From Nocardiopsis metallicus (GTDB taxonomy: Bacteria; Actinomycetota; Actinomycetes; Streptosporangiales; Streptosporangiaceae), in the NCBI RefSeq assembly GCF_014201115.1, contig NZ_JACHDO010000001.1:3038001-3102000 (forward strand): a stretch of DNA of 64,000 bases, read 5' to 3'. How positions within the stretch are numbered: position 1 is the first letter of the stretch; each line of letters opens with the position of its first letter. Below the pieces are notes generated by a model, which worked only from the letters and a program-made list of their open reading frames with translations, had not been told where the DNA came from and ran no database searches. Position numbers and translations under genes: made by a program. Of the stretch, positions 24,508 to 35,315 are shown piece by piece.

Positions 24508-25338
24508 TCAGGGAACGCGGGTCAGGAGCAGTGGGACCGGGCTGGCCTCCAGCACCTTGGAGCTGACACTGCCCAGCACGATCCGGGGCAGACCCACCCG
24601 GGCGTGGCTGGCAAGTACCGCCAGTGAACCGGGGCGCTGCGCGAAGAGCTCGATGAGTCTCTCAGCGGGATCCGCCCCGGTGGTCACCGTGGCACGGGCC
24701 GCCAGGCCGTTCTCCTCCAGGCGCACGGCCTCGTCCGGGATCCGTGCGGCTGTGCCGTCGTCCGCGCCCCCGCCGAGGACGTGCACGAGTTCTAGCTCCA
24801 ATTTGAGCTGTCGGGCCCAGCTCTCGGCGGCGGCGAGCGTCACTTCGTCACGGTGACCGCCATCACAGCAGACCACGGCGCGCTCGAAGAGACCCTCGGC
24901 CTCGCCCGGCAGGTACCGCGGCCCCACCATCACCACCGGTGCCTCGGCGTAGCGCAGCACGTGCTCGGTCACACTCCCCGCGACCAGCCGTGAGAACCGG
25001 TCCCGGTTGTGCGTGGCCATGCACACCACGGTGCCCGGGTGCTCGGCGACCGCATTCACGATCACGTCACCGGCCCAACCTGCGCCCACCACGGCGACCT
25101 CGACGTGTTCGTAGGACAGACCGGCAGCGGTTTCGTCGATGTCCTGGGCCCACTTACCGTGTACGGGGTCATGCACGGTCATGAGTTCGACCGGAATCTG
25201 CAGGGAGCGGGCGATCCGCAGCGCGGGTTCGATCGCACGGGCGGCCTCTTGGGAGCCGTCCAGCGGGACGAGCAGCTGGCGGATGGTCGACGGCTGCGCC
25301 GCCGTACCGTGTCCGCGCCACTGGAATCCCCTCAGCAC
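24508..25338 (-). CDS. Universal stress protein, two USP domains
   Basis: GTG 25338 is chosen because GGGGAG lies seven bases upstream; an in-frame ATG at 25353 is the alternative and would leave only 30 bases to the divergent gene. The protein has two USP folds: QLLVPLDGSQEAARAIEPAL at the start of the first with the tail MATHNRDRFSRLVAGSVTEHVL, and RAVVCCDGGHRDEVTLAAAE at the start of the second with SHARVGLPRIVLGSVSSKVL. The second USP tail keeps a G-x9-G-S-type ATP-binding pattern. It is divergent from a K+/H+ antiporter, a pairing that suggests a shared stress or ion response. Confidence 0.85.
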   Translation of the reverse strand: MLRGFQWRGHGTAAQPSTIRQLLVPLDGSQEAARAIEPALRIARSLQIPVELMTVHDPVHGKWAQDIDETAAGLSYEHVEVAVVGAGWAGDVIVNAVAEHPGTVVCMATHNRDRFSRLVAGSVTEHVLRYAEAPVVMVGPRYLPGEAEGLFERAVVCCDGGHRDEVTLAAAESWARQLKLELELVHVLGGGADDGTAARIPDEAVRLEENGLAARATVTTGADPAERLIELFAQRPGSLAVLASHARVGLPRIVLGSVSSKVLEASPVPLLLTRVP

Positions 25339-25383
25339 CGATAAGCTCCCCATAAACCATCACATACCCGACAACGGGGGACG

Positions 25384-26853
25384 ATGAGCGTTCAACTACC
25401 TGCCGACGGTTGGATCCTGGCAGTAGGCGCCCTGCTGATAGCAGCCATCGTAGCGGCCGGGTTCGCCAGCCGGATCAGGCTGCCGGGTCTGCTGCTCTTT
25501 CTCGCACTGGGCATGCTGATCGCCGACGACGGACTCGCTCTGGTCAGCGTCGAGGACCCCGGACTGGCCCAGGTCGCAGGCTCCGTGGCCCTGCTCATCA
25601 TCCTGTTCGAGGGCGGCCTGACCACCAAACCGGGCGACATCCGGCGCGCGGCCGCGCCAGGGTTCCTGTTGGCCACGTTCGCCGTACTCATCACCGCCGG
25701 CCTCGTGGGCTGGGGCACTTACCTGCTGCTGGACGTCGAACCGCTCACCGCCTTGCTGATCGGCGCGGTCGTGGCCTCCACCGACGCCGCGGCCGTCTTC
25801 GCGATGCTGCGCCGCGCCCCCTTGCCCCGTCGGCTGGCATCACTGCTGGAGGTGGAGTCTGGTGCCAACGACCCCATCGCCATCATGCTCACGATCGGGC
25901 TCCTGGCCACTTGGCAGGGTGCCCCCACACCCGCTGACTGGACGGTGTTCGCCCTCCTACAGCTGGGTGGGGGCATCGCGGTGGGCGCTCTGGCCGGCCT
26001 CGCCGGAAGCTGGTTGCTGACCCGCGTCAACCTGGGTCCCGCCGGGGTCTATCCGGTGCTCGCGCTGGGGGTGGCAGGGCTCTCCTACGGGTCGGCAGCG
26101 ATGCTGGGAGCGTCCGGTTTCCTGGCCGTCTACGTCACCGGCCTGATCGTCGGCGCCAGGGCACCCCTGCACCGCCGCGGTATCCGCAGCTTCCACGAAG
26201 GGCTGTCCAACACCGCCGAGGTCGGGCTGTTCCTCATGCTGGGGATGCTGGTCTTCCCCTCCCAGCTGCCCTCCGTCGCCGTGCCCGCGCTCGCGGTCTC
26301 CTTGATCCTCATCCTCGTGGCCAGGCCCGTATCCGTCCTCCTGTGCCTGGTGTGGTTCGGCTACGACTGGCGGGAACTGGTCTTCATCAGCTGGGTGGGG
26401 CTGCGCGGCGCGGTGCCGATCGTGCTGGCCACCTTCCCGTTCGTGGCCGGCTACCCCGATGGCGCACTCATCTTCAACGTGGTCTTCTTCGTGGTCCTGG
26501 TATCGGCCGCGGTGCAGGGGATGAGCATCCAGACGGCGGCGCGCTGGCTCGGGCTGACCCGGGGTGAGGAGCACACGCTCTCGCCCGTGGCCACGGACGT
26601 TCCGCTCAGTGACGTCAACACCGAACTGGTCGAGGTCCGGGCGACGCCGGGTCTGTACATCGTCGGCCGACGGCTGGAGAAGCTGGATCCCCCGCACGGT
26701 CTGGTGACCACGATCGTGCGGGGCTCACATGTGCTCCTGCCGACCCCCCGCACCAGGATCAGGGAAGGTGACCTGATCATCGTGGCGATGCCGAGGCGTC
26801 CGGACGCGAACAAACTGGTCACCGCCTGGGCCAAGGGCGAAACCCACACCTGA
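25384..26853 (+). CDS. K+/H+ antiporter of the CPA1 (NhaP2/CvrA) type
   Basis: The 489-residue protein has about 12 helices. CPA1 signatures include ALGMLIADDG, LIILFEGGLTTKP, VASTDAAAVFAML and GANDPIAIML; the TDAA and ND pairs are the ion-coupling positions. A cytosolic C-terminal part (about 405-480, VRATPGLYIVGRRLEKLDPP and REGDLIIVAMPRR) is a TrkA-C-type regulatory domain, which points to the potassium/proton antiporter group rather than Na+/H+ exchangers. GGGGGAC lies just before ATG 25384. It is divergent from a universal stress protein gene. Confidence 0.88.
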   Translation: MSVQLPADGWILAVGALLIAAIVAAGFASRIRLPGLLLFLALGMLIADDGLALVSVEDPGLAQVAGSVALLIILFEGGLTTKPGDIRRAAAPGFLLATFAVLITAGLVGWGTYLLLDVEPLTALLIGAVVASTDAAAVFAMLRRAPLPRRLASLLEVESGANDPIAIMLTIGLLATWQGAPTPADWTVFALLQLGGGIAVGALAGLAGSWLLTRVNLGPAGVYPVLALGVAGLSYGSAAMLGASGFLAVYVTGLIVGARAPLHRRGIRSFHEGLSNTAEVGLFLMLGMLVFPSQLPSVAVPALAVSLILILVARPVSVLLCLVWFGYDWRELVFISWVGLRGAVPIVLATFPFVAGYPDGALIFNVVFFVVLVSAAVQGMSIQTAARWLGLTRGEEHTLSPVATDVPLSDVNTELVEVRATPGLYIVGRRLEKLDPPHGLVTTIVRGSHVLLPTPRTRIREGDLIIVAMPRRPDANKLVTAWAKGETHT

Positions 26854-26922
26854 GGATCCGGTAACGCCCCCGCGGGTCGGCTTCCCTGCGGGCCGGGACG
26901 CCGGCCCCGGGGACACCGCAGC

Positions 26923-28158
26923 TCAGGGGCGCCCGGCCACCATTTCACCGTCCTTCCACACCGCCGCCACCTGGGGCACACCGGGACGGTAGGCCAGGTA
27001 GAGGTGGTTGGGCGCGTCCAGAAGCGTGAGGTCGGCACGGGCGCCCGGGGCCAGGTGGCCCACGTCGGTGCGGCGCAGCGCCAGGGCCCCGCCCCTGGTG
27101 GCCGCCCACACGGCCTCGTCCGGGGTCAGCCCCATGTCGCGCACGCCCACCGCGATGCAGAAGGCCAGGCTGGACGTGAAGCACGAACCAGGGTTGCAGT
27201 CACTGGCCAGGGCGACGATCGCGCCGGCGTCCACGAGGGCGCGCGCGTTCGGGTAGGGCTGTCGGGTGGAGAAGTCCACCCCGGGCAGCAGCGTGGCGAC
27301 CGTGGGTTCGGGCCGCTTGGCGGCCTGGGCGAGGGCGTCGACGTCCTCGCCGGTCAGGTAGGTGCAGTGGTCGACCGAGGCCGCTTCCAGCTCCACCGCC
27401 AACCGGACCCCGGGCCCCTCGCCCAGCTGGTTGCCGTGCACGCGGGGCAGCAGGCCGCGCTCGATCCCGGCGGCGAGTACCCGGCGCGAGTCCTCCTCGT
27501 CGAAGGCGCCGCGCTCGCAGAACACGTCCACCCAGCGGGCGTGCGGGGCGCAGGCGTCCAGCATCGGCCCGGTGACCAGGTCCACGTAGCCGCCGGGGTC
27601 GTCGGCGTACTCGGGGGCGACCACGTGCGCGCCCAGGAAGGTGACCTCGTCGGTGACCCGGGCGGCGATCTCCAGGGAGCGGCGTTCGTCCTCGACGGTG
27701 AGCCCGTACCCGGACTTGACCTCCAGGGTGGTGGTGCCCTGGGCGCGGGCCTCGCGGACGAAGCGGCGGGCGCCGTCGAGGAGTTCGGCCTCGGTGGCGG
27801 CGCGGGTGGCGGCCACGGTGGTGCGGATGCCGCCCGCGGAGTAGGGCTGTCCGCTCATCCGGGCGGCGAACTCGCGGCTGCGGTCACCGGCGAAGACGAT
27901 GTGCGAGTGGCTGTCCACGAAACCGGGCAGCACGCAGCGTCCGGCCGCGTCCACCCGGGCGTCGGCGGCGGGCGCCTGCGCGCGGGGACCGGCCCAGGCC
28001 ACCCGACCTCCCTCGATCACCAGGGCGGCGTCGCTGATCTCCCCCAGCTGCCCCTCCCCCAGCGCGGGGTCGTTGGTGACCAGGGTGCCGATCGCGTCGA
28101 CGAGGATCGTGCCGGGCGTCCCGGGAACGGCTTCGGTCTCGGTCCTGTGGTCGGTCAC
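26923..28158 (-). CDS. hutI: Imidazolonepropionase
   Basis: The 411-residue amidohydrolase-superfamily enzyme hydrolyses 4-imidazolone-5-propanoate to N-formimidoyl-L-glutamate, step 3 of histidine degradation. Key motifs are [15 protein letters not shown] (metal-binding H-x-H), [34 protein letters not shown] and [16 protein letters not shown] 28158 overlaps the hutF stop (GTGA). It is the last gene of the hut operon. A long Arg-rich frame upstream is a shadow. Confidence 0.94.
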   Translation of the reverse strand: MTDHRTETEAVPGTPGTILVDAIGTLVTNDPALGEGQLGEISDAALVIEGGRVAWAGPRAQAPAADARVDAAGRCVLPGFVDSHSHIVFAGDRSREFAARMSGQPYSAGGIRTTVAATRAATEAELLDGARRFVREARAQGTTTLEVKSGYGLTVEDERRSLEIAARVTDEVTFLGAHVVAPEYADDPGGYVDLVTGPMLDACAPHARWVDVFCERGAFDEEDSRRVLAAGIERGLLPRVHGNQLGEGPGVRLAVELEAASVDHCTYLTGEDVDALAQAAKRPEPTVATLLPGVDFSTRQPYPNARALVDAGAIVALASDCNPGSCFTSSLAFCIAVGVRDMGLTPDEAVWAATRGGALALRRTDVGHLAPGARADLTLLDAPNHLYLAYRPGVPQVAAVWKDGEMVAGRP

Positions 28159-29576
28159 AGCAGCTCCTTGATGGCGGCGTCGAGTTCGCGGGCGGTGTCG
28201 GGCAGACGGACGTGCACGCCGTCGCGGACGGTCCACCGCCCGTCCACCATCACGTGGCGCACGTCGGCGGCGGTGGCCGCGAAGACCACGGCGTCGGTGG
28301 CGCGTTCGGGGTCGGCCCCGGCCAGGCGCACGCTGTCCAGGGGGACGTTGACCAGGTCGGCGCGGGCCCCGGGCAGCAGGGTTCCGGCGTCGTGCCAGCC
28401 GAGCCCGGTGTGCCCGGCCGCGGTGGCGGCGCGCAGCAGGGCCCCGCTGCCCAGGGTGCCCCGGCGGTGGGTGCGCAGTCGCTCGTGCAGTTCCACCGCG
28501 CGGGCCTCCTCGAACAGGTCCAGCTGGGCGTGCTGGTCGGTGCCCAGGCTCAGCGGGACCCGGTGCGGGGCGGCCACGAGGTCGCCGGTGCGCGGCAGGC
28601 CGTCGGCGAGGTCGCGCTCGGTGGTCGGGCACAGGCACACGGCGGACCCGTGCGCGCGGACGGTGTCCACGTCGGCGTCGGTGAGGTGGGTGGCGTGCAC
28701 CAGGGTGGTGCGTTCGGTGAGCGCCCCGGCCTCGGCCAGTACCCGCACCGGGGTGAGCCCGTGGGCGGCCAGGCAGGCGGCGTTCTCGGCGGGCTGCTCG
28801 GAGACGTGCACGTGCAGGGGCAGTTCGCCCTGGTCGGCGAACCTCGCCACCTCGGACAGGTCGGTCCTGGGAACCGCGCGCACCGAGTGGGCGGCGACAC
28901 CGACCCTCGCGTGCGCCCCGCTCGGGGTGAAAGCGCTGACCCGCTCGGCCCACGCCCCGACGGTGTCGTCGCCGAAACGCAGCTGGGGTCCGGTGAGCGG
29001 CAGGTGGGAACCGCGCTCGTCGAGCCCGCCGGACAGGTAGCACACGTCCAGCAGGGTGATGCGGATCCCGGCGTCGGCGGCGGCCGCGACCAGGGCCTCA
29101 CTCATGGCGTTGGGGTCGCTGTAGCGGTGGCCTCCGGGACCGTGGTGCAGGTAGTGGAACTCGCCCACGCAGGCCGCCCCGGCCAGGGCCATCTCGGCGT
29201 AGGCGGCCCGGGCCAGGCGGTGGTAGGAGTCCGGGTCCAGGAGTTCGGCGGCCCGGTACATCACCTCGCGCCAGGTCCAGAAGGACCCGCCGCCCCCGTG
29301 ACCGCCGACGCCGTGCCCCGCCCCGGTGCGGCCGTCCCCGCTGTGGGTGCGGCCGCGCAGCGCCCGGTGGAAGGCGTGCGAGTGGGCGTTGGCCAGACCG
29401 GGCAGGGTGAGCCCGGGCAGGCGTTCGGCGTCGGCCGGGGGCTCGCCCTGACTGACCGAGGCCAGACGTCCGGCGCGGTCGACCTCGAGGAGCACCCCGG
29501 CTTCGGGGGCCTCTCCGCCGAGCCAGGCCCACTCGCACCAGTACCGGCGGGATCCGGGCGACGGTTGCGTGTTCAA
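28155..29576 (-). CDS. hutF: Formimidoylglutamate deiminase
   Basis: The 473-residue amidohydrolase converts N-formimidoyl-L-glutamate to N-formyl-L-glutamate and ammonia. Seen are [21 protein letters not shown] (split as [16 protein letters not shown] and RGRTH), the HutF-type [38 protein letters not shown] and [24 protein letters not shown] start at 29576 overlapping the upstream stop (ATTGA) fits the operon's coupled style; no ATG or GTG candidate lies nearer. The insert [18 protein letters not shown] is a glycine-rich oddity near residue 95. The formylglutamate made here is presumably hydrolysed by the neighbouring M20 enzyme. Confidence 0.92.
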   Translation of the reverse strand: MNTQPSPGSRRYWCEWAWLGGEAPEAGVLLEVDRAGRLASVSQGEPPADAERLPGLTLPGLANAHSHAFHRALRGRTHSGDGRTGAGHGVGGHGGGGSFWTWREVMYRAAELLDPDSYHRLARAAYAEMALAGAACVGEFHYLHHGPGGHRYSDPNAMSEALVAAAADAGIRITLLDVCYLSGGLDERGSHLPLTGPQLRFGDDTVGAWAERVSAFTPSGAHARVGVAAHSVRAVPRTDLSEVARFADQGELPLHVHVSEQPAENAACLAAHGLTPVRVLAEAGALTERTTLVHATHLTDADVDTVRAHGSAVCLCPTTERDLADGLPRTGDLVAAPHRVPLSLGTDQHAQLDLFEEARAVELHERLRTHRRGTLGSGALLRAATAAGHTGLGWHDAGTLLPGARADLVNVPLDSVRLAGADPERATDAVVFAATAADVRHVMVDGRWTVRDGVHVRLPDTARELDAAIKELL

Positions 29577-30811
29577 TAGGTCCCTCCCGGAACGGCGAGC
29601 AGGTCCTGGAGGACGTCGGCCAGGGCGAGGACCCCGGCGTGGCTGTCCTCGGGCCGGGCCCACTCCTGCGGCGAGTGCGAGACCCCGGTGGGGTTGCGCA
29701 CGTACAGCATCGCCGTGGGCACGTGCGCCGAGAGCACCCCGGCGTCGTGTCCGGCACCGGTGGGCAGGACCGGGACCGGCCCGGCGGACTCGGCGGCGCG
29801 GGTGCCCACGATCGCGGCCAGGCGGTCGCGCAGGTCGTGCGAGAACTCCACCAGCGGCGTAGTGGACTCGGCCGCCATGGTGTGGGTGACCCCGTGGTCG
29901 CGGGCGGCCCGCTCGGCGGCCTCGCACACACCCTCCACCACCGAGGCCAGGGTGGCCTCGTCGGCGGCCCGCGCGTCCAGCCAGGCGCTGACCAGCGAGG
30001 GAATGGCGTTGGTGCCGTTGGGGGTGATCAGGCTCTTGGCCACGGTCGCCCGGGCGTCGTGTTTCTCGGCCAGGGCGCGAGCGGCCAGGATCGTGTGCGC
30101 GAACGGCAGCATGGGGTCGTTGCGGTCCTGCACACGGGTCGTGCCCGCGTGGTCGGCCCGACCGGTGAAGTCCATCCGCCAGCGCCCGTGCGGCCAGATC
30201 GCGCTGGCCACGCCGACGGGATGGTCGGTGTCCTCCAGAGCCCGGCCCTGTTCCACGTGCAGTTCGACGAAGACGTCCAGCCAGCCGAGGAGTTCGGGGT
30301 CGGGGCCGATCCGGTCGGGGTCCAGCCCGGCCTGCTCCATGGCCCGTTCCCAGGTGGCCCCGGCGGCGTCGGTGAGGCCGCGGGCGCGGGCGGGGTCGAT
30401 CTCCCCCGTGGTCAGGCGGCTGCCCAGGCAGGGCACACCGAAGCGGCCACCCTCCTCCTCCACGAACACGCCCAGGACCAGCGGCCGCGCCGGCGTGAAC
30501 CCGCGCGAGCGGAGCTCGTCCACGGCGGCCAGGGCGCTGGCCACACCGAGGGGGCCGTCGAAGGCCCCGCCGTCGGGCACCGAGTCCAGGTGCGAGCCGG
30601 TGGCCACGGCGCCGGGGCCGGGCGTGCCCCACCACGCCCACAGGTTGCCGTTGCGGTCGGTGCGCACCTCCAGGCCGCGGGCGGCGGCCGCCTCGGTGAA
30701 CCAGGCGCGGGCGTCGGTGTCGGCGCCCGCCCAGGTGTACCGGTGGTAGCCACCGCTGTCGGCGGAGCGCCCGACGGGGGCCAGGTCGGCCCAGAGCCGG
30801 TCGAAGCTCAC
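29573..30811 (-). CDS. M20-family amidohydrolase of the hut operon
   Basis: The 412-residue protein belongs to the allantoate/N-carbamoyl-amino-acid amidohydrolase branch of peptidase M20. It shows [19 protein letters not shown] (metal ligands H and D), [24 protein letters not shown], and [18 protein letters not shown], given as [11 protein letters not shown] and RVQDRND. GTG 30811 overlaps the hutU stop. The usual annotation is allantoate amidohydrolase. Its fixed place between hutU and hutF, with no hutG in the operon, suggests it cleaves N-formyl-L-glutamate to glutamate and formate. That role is inference from context; the fold assignment is firm. Confidence 0.85.
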   Translation of the reverse strand: MSFDRLWADLAPVGRSADSGGYHRYTWAGADTDARAWFTEAAAARGLEVRTDRNGNLWAWWGTPGPGAVATGSHLDSVPDGGAFDGPLGVASALAAVDELRSRGFTPARPLVLGVFVEEEGGRFGVPCLGSRLTTGEIDPARARGLTDAAGATWERAMEQAGLDPDRIGPDPELLGWLDVFVELHVEQGRALEDTDHPVGVASAIWPHGRWRMDFTGRADHAGTTRVQDRNDPMLPFAHTILAARALAEKHDARATVAKSLITPNGTNAIPSLVSAWLDARAADEATLASVVEGVCEAAERAARDHGVTHTMAAESTTPLVEFSHDLRDRLAAIVGTRAAESAGPVPVLPTGAGHDAGVLSAHVPTAMLYVRNPTGVSHSPQEWARPEDSHAGVLALADVLQDLLAVPGGTY

Positions 30812-32481
30812 TCGCCCTCCTTCATGGGCACCCGGATGCCGTGGGCGTCGGCGACCCGCTCGGCGTCCTCGTACCCGGCGTCCACGTGGCGGATGACGCC
30901 CATGGCAGGGTCGTTGGTGAGCACCCGCCGCAACTTGGCGGCGGCCAGCTCGGTGCCGTCGGCGACGCTGACCTGACCGGCGTGGATGGAGCGGCCCATA
31001 CCCACGCCGCCGCCGTGGTGGATGGACACCCAGGAGGCGCCGGAGGCGGTGTTGACCAGCGCGTTGAGCAGCGGCCAGTCGGCGATGGCGTCCGAGCCGT
31101 CCTTCATGCCCTCGGTCTCGCGGTAGGGCGAGGCGACCGAACCGGTGTCCAGGTGGTCGCGGCCGATGGCCAGCGGAGCGGAGATCTCGCCGGAGGCCAC
31201 CAGCTCGTTGAACCTCTGACCGGCGGCGGCGCGCTCGCCCTGGCCCAGCCAGCAGATACGGGCGGGCAGGCCCTGGAAGGCGACCCGCTCCTGCGCCATG
31301 CGAATCCACTTGGTCAGGTGGTCGTTCTCGGGGAACAGGTCGAGGACGGCCTGGTCGGTGCGGGCGATGTCGGCCGGGTCACCGGACAGCGCCGCCCAGC
31401 GGAACGGGCCCTTGCCCTCGCAGAACAGGGGGCGGATGTAGGCGGGCACGAAGCCGGGGAAGTCGAAGGCGCGGGTGAACCCGCCCTCGCGGGCCTCGTC
31501 GCGGATGGAGTTGCCGTAGTCGAAGACCTCGGCGCCCGCGTCCAGGAAGCCGACCATGGCCTCCACGTGCGCGGCCATGGACTCACGGGCCCGGACGGTG
31601 AACTCCTCGGGCTTGGCCGCGGCCAGGTCCTTCCAGTCCTCGAAGGCCACGCCCGCCGGCAGGTAGGCGAGCGGGTCGTGGGCCGAGGTCTGGTCGGTGA
31701 CGATGTCGATCGGCGCGCCGCGGGAGAGGAGTTCGGGGAAGACCTCGGCGGCGTTGCCCAGGAGACCGATGGACAGCGGGCGGCGCTCGTCGCGGGCGCG
31801 CACGGCCAGTTCCAGGGCCTCGTCCAGGTTGCGGGCGCGCACGTCCAGGTAGCGGTGCTCGATGCGGCGGTCGATCCGGCTGCCGTCGCACTCCACCACG
31901 ATCGCGACGCCGTCGTTCATGGTGACGGCCAGCGGCTGGGCGCCGCCCATGCCGCCGAGCCCGGCGGTCAGGGTGATGGTCCCGGCCAGGGTTGCCCCAC
32001 TGTGCTTCTTCGAACCCAGCTTCGCGGCCACGGCGGCGAAGGTCTCGTAGGTGCCCTGGAGGATGCCCTGGGTGCCGATGTAGATCCACGAACCGGCGGT
32101 CATCTGCCCGTACATGGTCAGGCCCTCGGCCTCCAGGCGGCGGAATTCGGGCCAGTTGGCCCAGTCCCCCACCAGGTTGCTGTTGGCCAGCAGCACGCGG
32201 GGCGCCCACTCGTGGGTGCGCATGATGCCCACCGGGCGGCCGGACTGCACCAGGAGGGTCTCGTCGCCCTCCAGGTCGCGCAGGGAGGCGGTGATCCGGT
32301 CGAAGCTGCGCCAGTCGCGGGCGGCCTTGCCGGTACCGCCGTAGACCACCAGGTCCTCGGGGTGCTCGGCGACCTCGGGGTCGAGGTTGTTGTGGAACAT
32401 GCGCAGGGCCGCCTCCTGCTGCCAGCCCTTGGCCGACAGGGTGAGGCCGCGGGCGGCGCGGACGGTGCGTGGGTTGCTCAT
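30808..32481 (-). CDS. hutU: Urocanate hydratase
   Basis: The 557-residue NAD+-dependent enzyme turns urocanate into imidazolonepropionate. Diagnostic stretches are [60 protein letters not shown] and [17 protein letters not shown]. Length is as usual for the family. It follows hutH by 38 bases and is coupled to the next gene by a GTGA overlap. Confidence 0.97.
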   Translation of the reverse strand: MSNPRTVRAARGLTLSAKGWQQEAALRMFHNNLDPEVAEHPEDLVVYGGTGKAARDWRSFDRITASLRDLEGDETLLVQSGRPVGIMRTHEWAPRVLLANSNLVGDWANWPEFRRLEAEGLTMYGQMTAGSWIYIGTQGILQGTYETFAAVAAKLGSKKHSGATLAGTITLTAGLGGMGGAQPLAVTMNDGVAIVVECDGSRIDRRIEHRYLDVRARNLDEALELAVRARDERRPLSIGLLGNAAEVFPELLSRGAPIDIVTDQTSAHDPLAYLPAGVAFEDWKDLAAAKPEEFTVRARESMAAHVEAMVGFLDAGAEVFDYGNSIRDEAREGGFTRAFDFPGFVPAYIRPLFCEGKGPFRWAALSGDPADIARTDQAVLDLFPENDHLTKWIRMAQERVAFQGLPARICWLGQGERAAAGQRFNELVASGEISAPLAIGRDHLDTGSVASPYRETEGMKDGSDAIADWPLLNALVNTASGASWVSIHHGGGVGMGRSIHAGQVSVADGTELAAAKLRRVLTNDPAMGVIRHVDAGYEDAERVADAHGIRVPMKEGE

Positions 32482-32519
32482 CGTGGTCTCCTTCGACAGC
32501 GGAGGGGGCGGGGCTGGTG

Positions 32520-34067
32520 CTAGGCGAGCGGGGTGACGGACTCGGCGGCCGCGACCACCGAACCGTCGGCGACCAGGGCGGCCACCGCGGCGATCTCGGG
32601 GGCCAGGTAGCGGTCGGGGCCGGGGCCGCCGACCTTCTCGCGCACGGTGCGCAGGACCGCGCCGGTCGCGGGGCCGGGCTCCAGCGGGGAGCGCAGGTCC
32701 AGGGCGCGGGCGGCGGTGAGCAGCTCCACGGCCAGCACGTTCGTGAGTCCGTCCACGGCCCGGCGCAGCTTGCGCGCGGCCGACCAGCCCATGGACACGT
32801 GGTCCTCCTGCATGGCCGAGCTGGGGATCGAGTCGACGCTGGCGGGCACGGCCAGGCGCTTGAGCTCGGAGACGATGGCGGCCTGGGTGTACTGGGCGAT
32901 CATGTGCCCCGAGTCCACGCCGGGGTCGTCGGCGAGGAAGGCCGGGAGGCCGTGGGAGCGGGAGACGTCGAGCATGCGGTCGGTGCGGCGCTCGGCGATC
33001 GAGGCGGTGTCGGCCACGGCCACGGCCAGGAAGTCCAGCACGTAGGCGACCGGAGCCCCGTGGAAGTTGCCGTTGGACTCCACGCGGCCGTCGTCGAGCA
33101 CGACGGGGTTGTCGATGACGCTGTCCAGTTCGCGCCCGGCCACGAGCAGGGCGTGGGACAGGGTGTCGCGGGCGGCCCCGGCGACCTGGGGGGCGCAGCG
33201 CAGCGAGTAGGCGTCCTGGACGCGGTTGCAGTCCGGGCCCCGGTGGGAGGCGACGATCGGCGAGTCCGCGAGCATCGCGCGCAGGTTGGCGGCGGAGGCG
33301 GCCTGGCCGGGGTGCGGGCGCAGGCGCTGGAGCTCCTCGGCGAAGACGCGGTCGGTGCCCAGCAGGGCCTCGACGCTCATGGCGGCGGTGATGTCGGCGA
33401 CCTTGAGCAGGCGCTCCAGGTCCATGCAGGCCATGGCGAGCATGCCGAGCATGCCGTCGGTGCCGTTGATGAGAGCCAGGCCCTCCTTGGCGCCGAGCTC
33501 CACCGGCTGGACGCCGGCCGCGGCCAGGGCCTCCTGGGCGTCCTTGAGCTCGCCGTCGGCGTCGCGCACCCGGCCCTCGCCCATCAGTGCCAGGGCCACG
33601 TGGGACAGCGGCGCCAGGTCGCCGGAGCAGCCCAGGCTGCCGTACTCGTGCACGACCGGGGTGATCTGGGCGTTGAGCAGGGCGGCGAGGGTCTCGACGG
33701 TGGCGACCTCGACCCCGGTGTTGCCCGAGGCCAGCGTGCGCAGCCGCAGCAGCATCAGGGCGCGCACGACCTCGCGCTCCACCTCGGGGCCGGCCCCGGC
33801 GGCGTGCGAGCGGATCAGCGAGCGCTGGAGACGGGCGCGCAGGTCGGGGGCGATGTGCCGGGTGGCCAGGGCACCGAAACCGGTGCTGACCCCGTAGGCG
33901 GGGACCTCGCCCCGGGCGAGCGCCTCGACCTGTTCACGGCCGTGGCGCACGGCCTTGCGGGTCTCCTCGCTGAGAACGACGCGGGCGCCATCGCGGGCGA
34001 CGGACAGGACCTGGGCCGGGGTGAGCGGGGCACCGCCGACGGCTACGGAAGCAACTGCTGTGGACAT
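32520..34067 (-). CDS. hutH: Histidine ammonia-lyase
   Basis: The 515-residue enzyme deaminates histidine to urocanate, the first step of the pathway. ATG 34067 follows a G-rich ribosome site. [10 protein letters not shown] (58-67) and [14 protein letters not shown] (143-156) identify it. The catalytic MIO cofactor forms from residues 147-149, which are Cys-Ser-Gly instead of the more common Ala-Ser-Gly. It heads the hut operon. The IclR-type regulator at 36724 is the likely controller, now separated by the toxin gene and an insertion element. Confidence 0.96.
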   Translation of the reverse strand: MSTAVASVAVGGAPLTPAQVLSVARDGARVVLSEETRKAVRHGREQVEALARGEVPAYGVSTGFGALATRHIAPDLRARLQRSLIRSHAAGAGPEVEREVVRALMLLRLRTLASGNTGVEVATVETLAALLNAQITPVVHEYGSLGCSGDLAPLSHVALALMGEGRVRDADGELKDAQEALAAAGVQPVELGAKEGLALINGTDGMLGMLAMACMDLERLLKVADITAAMSVEALLGTDRVFAEELQRLRPHPGQAASAANLRAMLADSPIVASHRGPDCNRVQDAYSLRCAPQVAGAARDTLSHALLVAGRELDSVIDNPVVLDDGRVESNGNFHGAPVAYVLDFLAVAVADTASIAERRTDRMLDVSRSHGLPAFLADDPGVDSGHMIAQYTQAAIVSELKRLAVPASVDSIPSSAMQEDHVSMGWSAARKLRRAVDGLTNVLAVELLTAARALDLRSPLEPGPATGAVLRTVREKVGGPGPDRYLAPEIAAVAALVADGSVVAAAESVTPLA

Positions 34068-34151
34068 GCCCCCATTCGACCTTGTCCGCAACCCCGCCGG
34101 AAGTGCCAACACGTGAGTTCTGTCCGAAATCCCAGACACCCCAGGGCTGGC

Positions 34152-34553
34152 CTACCGGATCACCCGCACCTCGCACCTGAGCCCCGGTGCGGCCGCCAGG
34201 CGAGCGTCACCGGTGACCAGAGCGCAGTCCAGGGCCTCAGCCAGCGCCACATAGGCCGCGTCGTAGGCCGTCAGGTTGTTCCGCAGTTCCCAGACCCGGT
34301 CTGCGACGGAACCCACCACTTCGATATACGCGATCGTCTGCAAACCGTAGAGCTTGCGAGCGGCCTCTGCGTCGGCGGCGGAGAGCTTCCGCCCCAGGAC
34401 CAGTGCACGCAGCGAATTGAGCAGTTCGACCGGCTGATGGCTCGGCGCGTACCATTCGACGTTCGACCCCACCACCTTTCGAACCGTGTTGGACGTGCGC
34501 CCGGGCGACCCCGCGTAGAGATCGATCAGTACTGAAGTGTCAACAACGATCAC
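34152..34553 (-). CDS. vapC: VapC-type PIN-domain toxin
   Basis: The 133-residue PIN ribonuclease has the acidic set D5 (VVDTSVLIDL), E43 (PVELLNSL), D98 (TAYDAAYVALAEAL) and D116 (TGDARLA). VapC toxins cut tRNA or rRNA at defined sites. ATG 34553 overlaps the antitoxin stop (ATGA), the standard coupling. The toxin frame is intact although the antitoxin gene upstream has lost its native start to an IS. Either a hybrid antitoxin is made or the toxin is silent because the operon promoter is cut off. Confidence 0.88.
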   Translation of the reverse strand: MIVVDTSVLIDLYAGSPGRTSNTVRKVVGSNVEWYAPSHQPVELLNSLRALVLGRKLSAADAEAARKLYGLQTIAYIEVVGSVADRVWELRNNLTAYDAAYVALAEALDCALVTGDARLAAAPGLRCEVRVIR

Positions 34554-34789
34554 GCGGCTCCGCTTTCAGTCCCGGATCCGCTGTCACCTCGGGCTTCGCG
34601 CACTGCGGCGACGATCTCATCCATACTCAGGTCGGCTCCCGGCAAGGGCGTCTGCTCCACGATCTCCCTGTTGCGCGCAAAGCGGGCTTCCTTCTCCAGA
34701 AGGCCGAGCAGGTAGGCCTGGAGCGACTTGCCCGACCTCTTGACTTCCGCCGTCAGCGCCTCTCTGACCTCGTCCGGAACATCCTTGAT
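34550..34789 (-). pseudogene. vapB: VapB/FitA-type antitoxin, 5' end displaced by IS
   Basis: The remaining frame reads IKDVPDEVREALTAEVKRSGKS..., a ribbon-helix-helix antitoxin N-terminus, and continues to an acidic toxin-binding tail ending at 34550. The IS200/IS605 element (34790-36599) cuts it before the Ile codon. On the far side of the element, minus strand 36614-36600 reads ATG GTT GCT ATT CAG. The restored protein would begin MVAIQIKDVPDEV, exactly the family form. Today the frame runs on into the element's left end, where in-frame GTGs at 34861 and 34843 could start a hybrid with 18-24 foreign residues. Confidence 0.85.
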
Positions 34790-34900
34790 CCGTTCTTTGG
34801 CGGCGCAGACCCCGGGCTTCGGCCCTGGGGACAGCCGCCCCACAGAGATGCTTCGCCTCACAGACAACAGTAGATAGATCCTTGCTATATACTGTTTGGT

Positions 34901-35299
34901 GTGGCTGTCACCTTGCGCTCCAACGCGAACATCACGTTCCAATGCGCCTTCCATGTCGTGTGGTGCCCCAAGTACCGGCGCCCGGTTCTCGGAGGGCGCA
35001 TCGAGGAACGACTGAAGGAGATCGTCCGCGAGGCCGTTACCGAGAAGGGCGCCTGGCTGGTCCAGATGGAGGTCATGCCCGACCACGTGCACCTGCTCGT
35101 CGAGGTCGACCCCCAGTTCGGGGTGCACCGGCTCGTCAAGGCGATCAAGGGGCGTTCCTCCCGCTTGTTGCGGCAGGAGTTCCCCACACTGAAGTCGCGG
35201 CTTCCGACTTTGTGGACGAACTCCTATTTCGTCGCCACCGTGGGCGGTGCGCCGTTGGAGCAGATCAAGAAGTACGTGGAGAACCAGAAGAGCCGCTGA
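34901..35299 (+). CDS. tnpA: IS200/IS605 transposase TnpA (HUH, Y1)
   Basis: The 132-residue single-strand transposase has the metal-binding HUH motif at 62-64 (MPDHVHLLVEV) and the nucleophile tyrosine at about 125 (KKYVENQK). Length and motif spacing are normal for Y1 transposases, which excise and insert the element as single-stranded DNA next to a short target sequence. The start is GTG 34901. The sequence is intact, so the element may be mobile. Confidence 0.93.
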   Translation: MAVTLRSNANITFQCAFHVVWCPKYRRPVLGGRIEERLKEIVREAVTEKGAWLVQMEVMPDHVHLLVEVDPQFGVHRLVKAIKGRSSRLLRQEFPTLKSRLPTLWTNSYFVATVGGAPLEQIKKYVENQKSR

Positions 35300-35315
35300 G
35301 GAAAGGGGGTGTTCC

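Noticed and set aside
24437..24510. Terminator between the SRPBCC gene and the stress protein gene
   Set aside because: Partly matching arms (CTGACCGG / CCGGTCAG) are 70 bases apart with poor inner pairing; not convincing.
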